64,000 nucleotides of DNA from Pseudomonadota bacterium. Its GTDB lineage: Bacteria; Pseudomonadota; Alphaproteobacteria; Acetobacterales; Acetobacteraceae. Under the pieces are notes generated by a model, which saw only the letters and a list, made by a program, of their open reading frames with translations, was not told where the DNA came from and made no database searches. The stretch covers positions 1 through 64,000 of the forward strand of contig JAJZGI010000005.1 in NCBI GenBank assembly GCA_021798575.1. Direction: 5' to 3'. Shown piece by piece: positions 39,584 to 48,845 of the stretch (position 1 is the stretch's first letter; the number at the start of each line of letters is the position of its first letter). The translations under genes and the position numbers were made by a program.

Positions 39584-40486
39584 TTGGCCGGCCGTAAACG
39601 CACGCAGAACTGGGATGATCTGCGCCATTTCCTGGCCGTGGCGCGCACCGGCACGCTCACCGGCGCAGCGGAAACCCTGGGCACGGACCACACCACGGTG
39701 GCCCGGCATATCCAGCGGCTGGAGCAGCGGCTGGCCACCCGCGTGTTCTACCGCAGCAACCTCGGCTATGCGCTGACACCTGGCGGCGAGCGCCTGCGCC
39801 CCATCGCCGAGCGCATGGAGGCGGGCTTTATCGAGGCCGCAGGGCTGCTACGCGAGGACCCGGCGGTCTCGGGCATCGTGCGCATCGGCGCGCCGGATGG
39901 CTTTGGCACCGGCTTCCTGGCGCGGCGCATCCACAGGCTGGCGGCGCAGCATCCCGGGCTGGAGGTCGAGCTGCTGGCCACCGCGCGCGTCTTCAGCCTC
40001 TCCAAGCGCGAGGCGGATATCGTCATCAGCCTCACCTCGCCGGAGCACGCTCGCGTCGTCTCCCGCCGCCTCACGGACTACCGGCTGCTGCTCTACGCGG
40101 CGGAAAATTATCTCGCCGCGCATCCGCCCATCACCAGCCTGCAAGACCTCCCGGCGCATGGTTTCGTGGGCTATATCGAGGATATGCTGTTCACGCCGGA
40201 GCTGAACTACCTCAGCAGCATCGGCGCGGGCATCACCGCGCGCCTGCGCAGCACCAACCTCATCGCCCAGGCCCATGCAACGCTTGCGGGCGGCGGGCTC
40301 TGCGTGCTGCCGATGTTCATCGCGGCGGCCTACCCAGGGCTGGTGCCGGTGCTGCCCGAGAGTATCTCACTCAAACGCGCCTTCTATATGCATATCCACG
40401 AGGACAATCAGAAATCCGTGCCGGTGCGCGCCGCCGCCGCCTTCATCTCACAGGAGATCGCCCAAAGCCCGGGGTATTTCGAATAA
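39584..40486 (+). CDS. LysR family transcriptional regulator (likely of the adjacent valine-catabolism genes)
   Basis: LRHFLAVARTGTLTGAAETLGTDHTTVARHIQRLEQRLATRVF; divergent from mmsA; probable TTG start. Confidence 0.9.
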   Translation: MAGRKRTQNWDDLRHFLAVARTGTLTGAAETLGTDHTTVARHIQRLEQRLATRVFYRSNLGYALTPGGERLRPIAERMEAGFIEAAGLLREDPAVSGIVRIGAPDGFGTGFLARRIHRLAAQHPGLEVELLATARVFSLSKREADIVISLTSPEHARVVSRRLTDYRLLLYAAENYLAAHPPITSLQDLPAHGFVGYIEDMLFTPELNYLSSIGAGITARLRSTNLIAQAHATLAGGGLCVLPMFIAAAYPGLVPVLPESISLKRAFYMHIHEDNQKSVPVRAAAAFISQEIAQSPGYFE

Positions 40487-40489
40487 GCG

Positions 40490-42364
40490 TCACTGGCAGG
40501 CCAGGCACTCCTCATAGTTTGTGCTGCCCGGCGCCTGGATCGTGGGCAGGTTCGCTGCACTGAGGCCGGTGAACTCCTCGGGCCGCACGGCCTTCTCCGA
40601 TACATTATCCGCCCGGGCGATGGAGAGCGAGCGGCAATAATAGAGCGACTTCACGCCCTTTTTCCACGCCTGATAATGATACTGGTGCAGATCGCGTTTG
40701 TTCACATTCGCGGGCACGAAGATATTGATCGACTGGCTCTGGCAGATGAACGGCGTGCGGTCCGCCGCGTGCTCGATGATCCAGCGCTGGTCCAGCTCAA
40801 AAGCGGTTTTATACACATCCTTTTCGTGCTGGGTGAGGAAATCCAGATGCTGCACGCTGCCCTTGGTGAGCGTGATGGACGACCAGGTCTCATCATCGTC
40901 GCGGCCATATTTCGCCAGCAGCTTCTGCAGTGGCCGGTTGCGCACGGTAAAGCTGCCGGAGAGCGTCTTCTGCAAAAACACATTGGCGGCGATCGGTTCG
41001 ATCCCCGGTGACGTATTGCCGGTGATGATCGAGATGGAGGCGGTCGGCGCGATGGCGATCTTGTGCGAGAAACGCTCATCGATGCCATAATCCGCCGCAT
41101 CCGGGCAGGCGCCTCGCTCCGCCGCCAGTTTTCTGGACGCCGCATCCGCCCCGGCACGCACATGTTTGAACATTTTCACGTTCCACACCTTCGCCATCAC
41201 GCTCTCCCACGGGATATTCTGATCCTGCAGGAAGGAGTGGAAACCCATGACGCCGAGCCCGACCGAGCGCTCGCGCATCGCCGCATATTTCGCCTTTTCC
41301 ATCGAGGCCGGCGCCTTGTCGATGAAATCCTGCAACACATTATCCAGAAACCGCATTACATCCTCGATGAACCGCTCATCCTTGTGCCACTCGAACCAGG
41401 TCTCGAGGTTGAGCGAGGACAGGCAGCACACCGCGGTGCGCTGCTTGCCATGCTGGTCCAGCCCGGTCGGCAGCATGATCTCGGCGCACAGGTTGGAGGT
41501 CTTCACCTCCAGCCCGGCCAGCTTGTGTTGCTCGGGCCGCGCATTATTCACATGATCGGAGAATATGAGATACGGCTCGCCGGTCTCGATCCGCGCGGTG
41601 AGGATCCGCACCCAGAGCGCGCGGGCCGAGACGCTGCGTACGGGTGAGCGGTCCTTGGGCGAGTTCAGCATCCATTCGGTGTCATTCTCCACCGCGCGCA
41701 TGAAGGCGTCGGGGATCAGGATTCCATGGTGCAGATTAAGCGCCTTGCGGTTCGGGTCGCCGCCGGTCGGGCGTCGGATTTCGATGAATTCCTCAATCTC
41801 CGGGTGCCACACCGGCAAATACACCGCCGCCGAGCCGCGCCGCAGCGAGCCCTGGCTGATCGCGAGCGTCAGGCTGTCCATCACGCGGATGAAGGGTACG
41901 ACGCCGGAGGTCTTGCCGTTCTTGCCGACCTTCTCGCCGATCGAGCGCAGATTGCCCCAATAGGAGCCGATACCCCCACCCTTGGAGGCGAGCCAGACAT
42001 TCTCGTTCCACAGCCCGACGATACCCTCCAGCGTGTCATCCGCCTCGTTCAGAAAGCAGGAGATCGGCAGCCCCCGGTCGGTGCCGCCGTTGGAGAGCAC
42101 GGGGGTCGCGGGCATGAACCACATCTTGCTGATATAGTCATAGAGCCGCTGCGCATGGGCGGCGTTGTCGCCATAGTAGGAGGCCACGCGGGCAAACAGA
42201 TCCTGGTAGGTCTCACCGGGCAGCAGGTAGCGGTCGTCCAGCGTCGCCCGGCCGAAATCAGTCAGCAGCGCGTCGCGCGCGGGGTCGATATGCACCTGGT
42301 GGCGGCCGCGCATCTGGATGCCATCATCGAGCAGAACCGCTTCGGGTTTCGTCATCATATTCAT
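40490..42364 (-). CDS. nrdA: Ribonucleoside-diphosphate reductase, alpha (large) subunit
   Basis: MWFMPATPVLSNGGTDRGLPISCFLNEADDTLEGIVG; AVCCLSSLNLETW; C-terminal redox tail ...EECLACQ*. Confidence 0.93.
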   Translation of the reverse strand: MNMMTKPEAVLLDDGIQMRGRHQVHIDPARDALLTDFGRATLDDRYLLPGETYQDLFARVASYYGDNAAHAQRLYDYISKMWFMPATPVLSNGGTDRGLPISCFLNEADDTLEGIVGLWNENVWLASKGGGIGSYWGNLRSIGEKVGKNGKTSGVVPFIRVMDSLTLAISQGSLRRGSAAVYLPVWHPEIEEFIEIRRPTGGDPNRKALNLHHGILIPDAFMRAVENDTEWMLNSPKDRSPVRSVSARALWVRILTARIETGEPYLIFSDHVNNARPEQHKLAGLEVKTSNLCAEIMLPTGLDQHGKQRTAVCCLSSLNLETWFEWHKDERFIEDVMRFLDNVLQDFIDKAPASMEKAKYAAMRERSVGLGVMGFHSFLQDQNIPWESVMAKVWNVKMFKHVRAGADAASRKLAAERGACPDAADYGIDERFSHKIAIAPTASISIITGNTSPGIEPIAANVFLQKTLSGSFTVRNRPLQKLLAKYGRDDDETWSSITLTKGSVQHLDFLTQHEKDVYKTAFELDQRWIIEHAADRTPFICQSQSINIFVPANVNKRDLHQYHYQAWKKGVKSLYYCRSLSIARADNVSEKAVRPEEFTGLSAANLPTIQAPGSTNYEECLACQ

Positions 42365-42412
42365 ATCGCGAGACCTTTTATTCTTCCCCGTGGAACCTAC
42401 CACCGTGAAACA

Positions 42413-42428
42413 CCACACTACATCTTGC
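42413..42428 (-). promoter_or_regulatory. Candidate NrdR box upstream of nrdA
   Basis: ccACACTACATCTTGc resembles the NrdR consensus acaCwAtATaTwGtgt. Confidence 0.4.
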
Positions 42429-42616
42429 TCAAAATTTCGCAAATAAAACTAGCACTAGCTCCAACCTTTTTTCCCCGCCCCGGATTCGCGCCCGATTCAG
42501 CCTCACGCCGCCATCACCCATAAAAACCACGTTCTGCCTATGTTCTTCTCACCGCAGCCTATGTAGGCACTCGAATCGGATGGTGCATCGGCTTTGAGCG
42601 CGCTATCTGCCACGCC

Positions 42617-43987
42617 ATGGAAGCAACCCCACGCGCCTACACCCATCAGGAGGTTCTGCCGGTCGTCCGCGGCGTGGCGCTGTGCATCCTGCTGGCAGCG
42701 CTGGACCAAACAATCATCGTCCCCGCGGTGCCGCGGATGGCGCGGGATCTGGGCGGCGGCCACCATATCGCCTGGATCATCTCGGCCTATCTGCTCACCG
42801 GCACGGCGGCCACGCCGATCTTCGGCAAGCTGTCAGACCTCTACGGCCGCCGTCGGCTCCTGCAACCGGCGCTCATCGTCTTCGCCCTGGCCTCGCTCGG
42901 CTGCGCGGCGGCCACCGGCTTCTGGCAGATCGTGCTGTTCCGGGCGCTGCAAGGCATCGGCGGGGCAGGGCTCACCACCATCGCGCAGACCGCCATCGCC
43001 GATGTCGCCCCGCCGCGCGAGCGCGGGCGCTACCAGGTCTACATGAGCGGCATGTGGGGTATCGCCAGCATCGCCGGGCCGCTGCTCGGCGGCACTTTGA
43101 CCGACTCCCTCTCCTGGCGCGCCATCTTCTGGATCAACCTGCCGCTCTGCGCCGCCGCCTGGGTGATGAGCAACCGCGCCCTGCGCGCGCTTCCGGCGCA
43201 TGGCGGTAGCGGGCAGAAAATCGACTATCTCGGCGCCGCACTGCTGGTCTCCGCCATCACCGCCTGGCTCGTGCTCGCGGCCTCCGGCGGGCAGGATTTC
43301 GCCTGGGCGTCCAACACCACCCTGTTCCTGGTGCTGGCAGGCCTCGCCCTCACCGCGCTCACCGGCTGGGTGGAGCACCGCGCCGCCTCGCCGATGCTCC
43401 CCACCCGCCTGTTCACCAACCCCACGCTGCTGGGCGGCCTGCTGCTGGCGGCGGCGAACGCGCTTTCCACCTTCGGCGCCTCGCTGCTGCTGCCGCTGTA
43501 TTTCCAGTATATCCGGCACACCAGCGCGGCACTCTCCGGCCTGCTCACCACACCGTTCCTGCTGGGGTTCGTCGTCATGTCCTACGCCGGTGGCCACATC
43601 TCGCGTCGGCTGGGCCGCACCCGGCCCAGTATGCTGGCGGCGCTGGCTTTGTGCGTGGTCGGGCTCGGCCTGCTGGCCAGCATGGGTGCCGCCACCCCGC
43701 TCGGCCTGTGCGTATCCTACGGCGTCGTGTTGGGCGGCGGCATTGGCCTCGTGCAGCCCAACATCACGGTGGCGATCCAGAACGCCGCCCAGCGCCCGGA
43801 TGTCGGCATCGCGACCGGCTGCATGCTGCTGTTCCGCGCCATCGGCGGTGCCTTTGGCGCCACGCTGGCGGCGGTCATGCTGCTCGCGCACGGCTTCGGC
43901 GGCGCATTCGGCGCCTGTGCCGGTGTGGCCGCGCTGTCGCTGGCCGTGGCGGTGCTGATGCCGGATTCTGTGCTGCGCCGGGTGTGA
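42617..43987 (+). CDS. MFS transporter (DHA2/EmrB-QacA-like)
   Basis: AALDQTIIVPAVPRMARDLGG; ISAYLLTGTAATPIFGKLSDLYGRRRLLQ. Confidence 0.92.
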   Translation: MEATPRAYTHQEVLPVVRGVALCILLAALDQTIIVPAVPRMARDLGGGHHIAWIISAYLLTGTAATPIFGKLSDLYGRRRLLQPALIVFALASLGCAAATGFWQIVLFRALQGIGGAGLTTIAQTAIADVAPPRERGRYQVYMSGMWGIASIAGPLLGGTLTDSLSWRAIFWINLPLCAAAWVMSNRALRALPAHGGSGQKIDYLGAALLVSAITAWLVLAASGGQDFAWASNTTLFLVLAGLALTALTGWVEHRAASPMLPTRLFTNPTLLGGLLLAAANALSTFGASLLLPLYFQYIRHTSAALSGLLTTPFLLGFVVMSYAGGHISRRLGRTRPSMLAALALCVVGLGLLASMGAATPLGLCVSYGVVLGGGIGLVQPNITVAIQNAAQRPDVGIATGCMLLFRAIGGAFGATLAAVMLLAHGFGGAFGACAGVAALSLAVAVLMPDSVLRRV

Positions 43988-45253
43988 CTACCCGCCGTGT
44001 AACCCCAGCCCGGTCACCACCAGGCTGATCACCGCGCCCAGTAAAAACCCCACGATCGTGCCGTTCACGCGGATATATTGCAGGTCCTTCCCCACCCGCA
44101 GCTCCAGCCGGTCGGTGATCGTCGCCGTGTCCCACTGCCCCACCACCCGGCCGATGAACTTTGCCCCCTGCGCCTGCGCCTGTGGCAGCAGATTAAGCAC
44201 CAGCGTCTCCACCGCCTTGTTCACCCGTGCCTGCGCCAGCGCATCCTGCCCCAGCACCTCGCCCAGGTTGGCCAGCGCCGCCTCGATCACCGCAACCGTG
44301 CGCCCATGCGGCAGTTGCGCATCGCGCTCCAGCGCGCGGCGCAGCCTCGCCCATACATCCCAGGCCCAGGCCTTCACCGTGTCATGCGCCAGCACGCCCT
44401 GCATGGCCCGCCCAAGCTCGGCGGCGCGCGCCGGGTCGCTCTCCAGCCGGCCGATCTCATGGCGCACCCAATCATCGAACGCATCGCGCAGCTCGGAACT
44501 ATCCGGGCCGATCCGGTCCAGTTCGGCATTCACGGCGGTCAGCACCCGTTTGGCGACGGTGGCGCCGATCGCCCAGCCGACGAGCCGCCCGCCCTGCTCG
44601 CGCACACGCTCTTTAATCGCCGCCTGCAATACCTCTTCCCGCGCGTGCAGAGTCTCCCGCAACTGGCTTAAAATAAAGGATAACACCTCCTGATGGCGGC
44701 CACCCTCGACCAGCCCGCCGAGTGCGCGCGCTACCACCACGCCCGCCGCCTTGCCGCCGATGAGCCGTGGCAGCAGCCGCGCCAGCAACCGGCGCGCCCG
44801 CCCATCCTCGATGCTCGCCAGCAGCTTCGGCAGCATCCCCGCCAGCGCCTCGGCGGCGGGTGCCGTGGCCGCCGGGTCGCTCAAAAACCGGGCGAGAATC
44901 GCCGGAGAGTCCAGATTCACCAGCAATTTGCGGATATCGGCCTCGGTGAACACATGGTTCGCCACAAACCGTCCGAGCGCCAGGCCGAGCCGCTCCTTCT
45001 GCGCGGGCAGAATCGCGGTATGCGGGATCGGCAGCCCCAGCGGATGGCGGAACAGCGCCGTCACCGCGAACCAGTCCGCCACCCCGCCGATCAACCCGGC
45101 CCGTGCTGCGTCCCGCAGCAGGCCGCTCCACGGCCCATAGGGCAGCGCGTAGCCCAGCGCGGTCAGCGCCGCCATCAGCCCCAGCAGCGAGGATGCAAAC
45201 AGCCGGTGGCGCCGCAATGAGCGCCGCAGCCCGGCATCGGGGTCAATCGTCAT
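43988..45253 (-). CDS. DUF445 family membrane protein
   Basis: GGVADWFAVTALFRHPLGLPIPHTAILPAQKERLGLALGRFVANH is DUF445-like. Confidence 0.9.
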   Translation of the reverse strand: MTIDPDAGLRRSLRRHRLFASSLLGLMAALTALGYALPYGPWSGLLRDAARAGLIGGVADWFAVTALFRHPLGLPIPHTAILPAQKERLGLALGRFVANHVFTEADIRKLLVNLDSPAILARFLSDPAATAPAAEALAGMLPKLLASIEDGRARRLLARLLPRLIGGKAAGVVVARALGGLVEGGRHQEVLSFILSQLRETLHAREEVLQAAIKERVREQGGRLVGWAIGATVAKRVLTAVNAELDRIGPDSSELRDAFDDWVRHEIGRLESDPARAAELGRAMQGVLAHDTVKAWAWDVWARLRRALERDAQLPHGRTVAVIEAALANLGEVLGQDALAQARVNKAVETLVLNLLPQAQAQGAKFIGRVVGQWDTATITDRLELRVGKDLQYIRVNGTIVGFLLGAVISLVVTGLGLHGG

Positions 45254-45365
45254 CTGGTCAACCTACAAGCCAGCGCCGCCGCCACGCAATGCGCGAAAAC
45301 TTTCTATTGCGTTGCAAAATACTTTGGTGCGTGGTGTGTGGCAGGAGCAGAATCAGGGAGTCCGC

Positions 45366-48300
45366 ATGTCTGTCCATGCCGCCATCACGCACCGGACGTC
45401 CTATCGATACGACCGGCCCGTCAGCCTCGGCCCGCAGACCATCCGCCTGCGCCCGGCACCCTATGCCCGCACGCCCATCCTCTCCTACGCCCTGAAAATC
45501 TCACCCGAGCCGCATTTCCTCAACTGGCAGCAGGATCCGCAGGGCAACTTCCTCGCCCGCGTGGTGTTCCCCGAGCGGGTCACGCGCTTCGAGGTCACGG
45601 TCGATGTCGTGGCCGACATGGCGACGATCAACCCGTTCGACTTTTTCCTGGAACCGGACGCGGAGACCTATCCCTTTGCCTATGAGGACATCCTGGCCGA
45701 GGAGCTGGCCCCGTTCCGCCTGCTGCGCAACCCGGGCAAAAAGCTCCAGGCGCTCATCGGCGCGGTCCATCTGGCGCTCGGCGCGCAGGAATTGCGCATG
45801 GTGGACATGCTGGTGATGGTCAACCGGTTGATCGCCGAGCGCATCGCCTATGTGGTGCGCATGGAGCCGGGCGTCTGGAGTCCGGAGCGGACGCTCTGCG
45901 AGGGCAGGGGTTCCTGCCGGGATTCCGCCTGGCTGCTGGTCAATCTCCTGCGCCACCTGGGCTTCGCCGCGCGCTTCGTCTCGGGCTACCTCATCCAGCT
46001 CGTGGCAGACGTGAAGCCGGTGGATGGCGGTGCCGAGGGCCCGACCGAGGATTTCACCGATTTGCACGCCTGGGCGGAGGTCTATCTCCCCGGCGCCGGC
46101 TGGATCGGGCTGGATGCCACCTCCGGCCTGATGGCGGGCGAGGGCCATATTCCCCTGGCCGCGACACCCTCCCCCAGTTCGGCGGCGGCCATCTCGGGCG
46201 GCATCAACGGCGAGTGCGAGACCGAGTTCGCCTTCGAGATGAAGGTCACCCGCGTCGCGCAAACCCCGCGCGTCACCAAACCCTACAGCCCGCGCGTCTG
46301 GCAGGATATCCTGGCCCAGGGCGCGGCGGTGGACCGCGCTCTGGCCAACGGCGATGTGCGCCTCACCATGGGCGGCGAGCCGACCTTCGTCGCCGCGTCG
46401 GACTTCGAGGCAGCGGAATGGAATATCGACGCACTTGGCCCCACCAAGCGCCAATACGCCGGTCGGCTCATCCGCAGGCTCACCCCTTTATGGTCCAGGG
46501 GCGCCGTACTCACCCACACCATGGGCAAGCACTACCCGGGCGAGCAGCTCCCGCGCTGGGCCATCCACGCGCACTGGCGCGCCGATGGCGAGCCGGTCTG
46601 GCAAAACCCCGAACTGCTCGCCGCCGACTCCGACCACGACAGCGCCGCCGCAGCCGACGCCGCGAGCTTCGCGGGCGCGCTGGCGCAGCGCCTGCAACTG
46701 GACCCAAGCCTGGTCAACCAGGCCTATGAGGACGTGCACTACTATCTCTGGCGCGAGCAACGTCTGCCCGCCAACGTGGTGGCGATGCAGGCGCAACTGC
46801 GCGACCCGCTGGAGCGCGAGCGCCTGGCGCGAGTGTTCAGCCGTGGCCTGGGCGAGCCCGTCGGCAGCGTGCTGCCGCTGCGCCGTGGCGTGCAGGATGG
46901 CGAACGGCGCTGGCAGAGCGGCAAATGGTTCTTCCGGGACGATGTGATGTTCCTGGTGCCCGGCGACTCCCCGGTCGGCCTGCGCCTGCCGCTGGATAGC
47001 CTGCCCTGGGCCGACCCGGACCATATCGAAACCGATTTTGCCACGGACCCATTCGCCCCCCGCGCACCCCTGCCACCGCGCGGTTCCCTGCAACGCACGC
47101 GCGATGCCGCTCCCGCCGCCGCGCCGGCGCAGTTCGCCCCGGTCCCGCAGGATACGCCGGTTAAGGGCCGCGAGATGCCCGATCTCGTGCGCACCGCCCT
47201 GGCGGTGGAGGCGCGCGACGGTATCCTGCACGTCTTCTACCCGCCGCTCTACGATATCGTGGACTGGCTGGAACTCACCGCCCTGGTCGAGGAGACCGCG
47301 CAGGAGCTTGGTCGAAAAGTGGTGCTGGAGGGATATCTGCCGCCCGAGGACCCGCGCCTGCTCAATTTCTCGGTCACGCCAGACCCCGGCGTCATCGAGG
47401 CCAACATCCACCCGGCCACCGGCTGGGGCGAGATCGTGGCGCGCACCACGCAGCTCTATGATGTCGCGCGGGAGGCCGGGCTGGCGACCGAGAAATTCAT
47501 GCTGGATGGCCGCCATGTCGGCACCGGTGGCGGCAACCACGTGGTCATGGGCGGCGCCACGCCGCAGGACAGCCCGTTTCTGCGTCGGCCGGACCTGCTG
47601 AAATCCATGCTCGGCTTCTGGCACAACCACCCCTCGCTCAGCTTCCTGTTCAGCGGCCTGTTCATCGGCCCCTCCAGCCAGCATCCGCGCATCGACGAGG
47701 CGCGCGAGGACTCGCTGAACGAGCTGGACATCGCCTTCCAGCAGGTCTCGCGCGAGTCCGACACGCCACCCTGGATGGTCGACCGGCTGTTTCGCAACAT
47801 CCTCGCGGATATGACCGGCAACGGCCACCGCACGGAATTCTGCATCGACAAGATGTATGCGCCGGGCGGTGGCTCCGGTCGGCGCGGCCTGGTCGAGTTC
47901 CGCGCCTTCGAGATGCCGCCGCACGCTCAGATGTCCGCCGCCCAGGTGCTGCTGATGCGCTCGGCCATCGCCGCCTTCTGGGAGCAACCCTACGAGCGTC
48001 CACTCATCCGCTGGGGCACGCGCCTGCACGATGAATTTCTGCTGCCGCACTATGCGCAAGCGGATTTCCGGGATGCGCTGGCGCAGCTTGAAACCCTTGG
48101 TTTTGGCCTGAACCCGGAATGGTTCGCCCCGCACATGGAATTTCGCTTCCCCCAGGTGGGCGAGATCATGGCGCGGGACATGCGGGTGGAGCTGCGCCAC
48201 GCGCTCGAGCCCTGGCACGTGCTGGGCGAGGAACAGACCTCCGGCGGCACCGCGCGCTACGTAGACAGCTCCGCCGAGCGGCTCCAGGCAAAGGTCTCCG

Positions 48301-48689
48301 GCTGGGTAGATGAGCGCTACACGCTGGCCTGCAACGGTGCCGCTCTGCCGATGCAGCGTACCGAAGTGCCGGGCGAATATGTCGCGGGCGTGCGCTTCAA
48401 GGCGTGGGAGCCCTATTCCGCGCTGCACCCCACCATCCATGCCCAGGTGCCGCTGGTGTTCGACATCTACGACAGTTGGTCGGGCCGCAGCATCGCGGGC
48501 ATGACCCACCATGTCGTGCATCCCGGTGGCCGGGCCTATGACGACTTCCCCGTGAACGCGAATGCGGCCGAGGCGCGCCGCCGCTCGCGCTTCTACGGCC
48601 ATGGCCATACGCCAGGGCCGATGGCGCCGCCGCGCGAGGTGCAGGGGCCGGAGCATCCCCGCACGCTGGATCTGCGGCGCGATGCTTAA
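45366..48689 (+). CDS. Large transglutaminase-like protein with DUF2126 domain
   Basis: N-terminal transglutaminase (GRGSCRDSAWLLVNLLRHLGFAARFVSGYL; DLHAWAEVYLPGAGWIGLDATSGL); C-terminal DUF2126-like (GTGGGNHVVMGG; RGLVEFRAFEMPPHAQM). Confidence 0.92.
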   Translation: MSVHAAITHRTSYRYDRPVSLGPQTIRLRPAPYARTPILSYALKISPEPHFLNWQQDPQGNFLARVVFPERVTRFEVTVDVVADMATINPFDFFLEPDAETYPFAYEDILAEELAPFRLLRNPGKKLQALIGAVHLALGAQELRMVDMLVMVNRLIAERIAYVVRMEPGVWSPERTLCEGRGSCRDSAWLLVNLLRHLGFAARFVSGYLIQLVADVKPVDGGAEGPTEDFTDLHAWAEVYLPGAGWIGLDATSGLMAGEGHIPLAATPSPSSAAAISGGINGECETEFAFEMKVTRVAQTPRVTKPYSPRVWQDILAQGAAVDRALANGDVRLTMGGEPTFVAASDFEAAEWNIDALGPTKRQYAGRLIRRLTPLWSRGAVLTHTMGKHYPGEQLPRWAIHAHWRADGEPVWQNPELLAADSDHDSAAAADAASFAGALAQRLQLDPSLVNQAYEDVHYYLWREQRLPANVVAMQAQLRDPLERERLARVFSRGLGEPVGSVLPLRRGVQDGERRWQSGKWFFRDDVMFLVPGDSPVGLRLPLDSLPWADPDHIETDFATDPFAPRAPLPPRGSLQRTRDAAPAAAPAQFAPVPQDTPVKGREMPDLVRTALAVEARDGILHVFYPPLYDIVDWLELTALVEETAQELGRKVVLEGYLPPEDPRLLNFSVTPDPGVIEANIHPATGWGEIVARTTQLYDVAREAGLATEKFMLDGRHVGTGGGNHVVMGGATPQDSPFLRRPDLLKSMLGFWHNHPSLSFLFSGLFIGPSSQHPRIDEAREDSLNELDIAFQQVSRESDTPPWMVDRLFRNILADMTGNGHRTEFCIDKMYAPGGGSGRRGLVEFRAFEMPPHAQMSAAQVLLMRSAIAAFWEQPYERPLIRWGTRLHDEFLLPHYAQADFRDALAQLETLGFGLNPEWFAPHMEFRFPQVGEIMARDMRVELRHALEPWHVLGEEQTSGGTARYVDSSAERLQAKVSGWVDERYTLACNGAALPMQRTEVPGEYVAGVRFKAWEPYSALHPTIHAQVPLVFDIYDSWSGRSIAGMTHHVVHPGGRAYDDFPVNANAAEARRRSRFYGHGHTPGPMAPPREVQGPEHPRTLDLRRDA

Positions 48690-48843
48690 GGCGTTGCTGC
48701 GCCGGGTGCGCCGGTTCTTGCAGGCCGAGGTGATGGCCGAGCTTTCCGCACTGCGGGCCGATCTGGCGCAGCGGGACAAAGCGGCGGAGGCCGCACTGCT
48801 CGCCATCGCCTTGCACGCAACAGAGCCGCGCGACCCACCATAG
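48682..48843 (+). CDS. Small hypothetical protein (53 aa)
   Basis: MLKALLRRVRRFLQAEVMAELSALRADLAQRDKAAEAALLAIALHATEPRDPP, overlapping the DUF2126 stop. Confidence 0.4.
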   Translation: MLKALLRRVRRFLQAEVMAELSALRADLAQRDKAAEAALLAIALHATEPRDPP

Positions 48844-48845
48844 TT

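Noticed and set aside
46488-48806. 772-aa ORF on - strand opposite the DUF2126 transglutaminase
   Set aside because: Antisense shadow ORF with low-complexity, non-protein-like composition.
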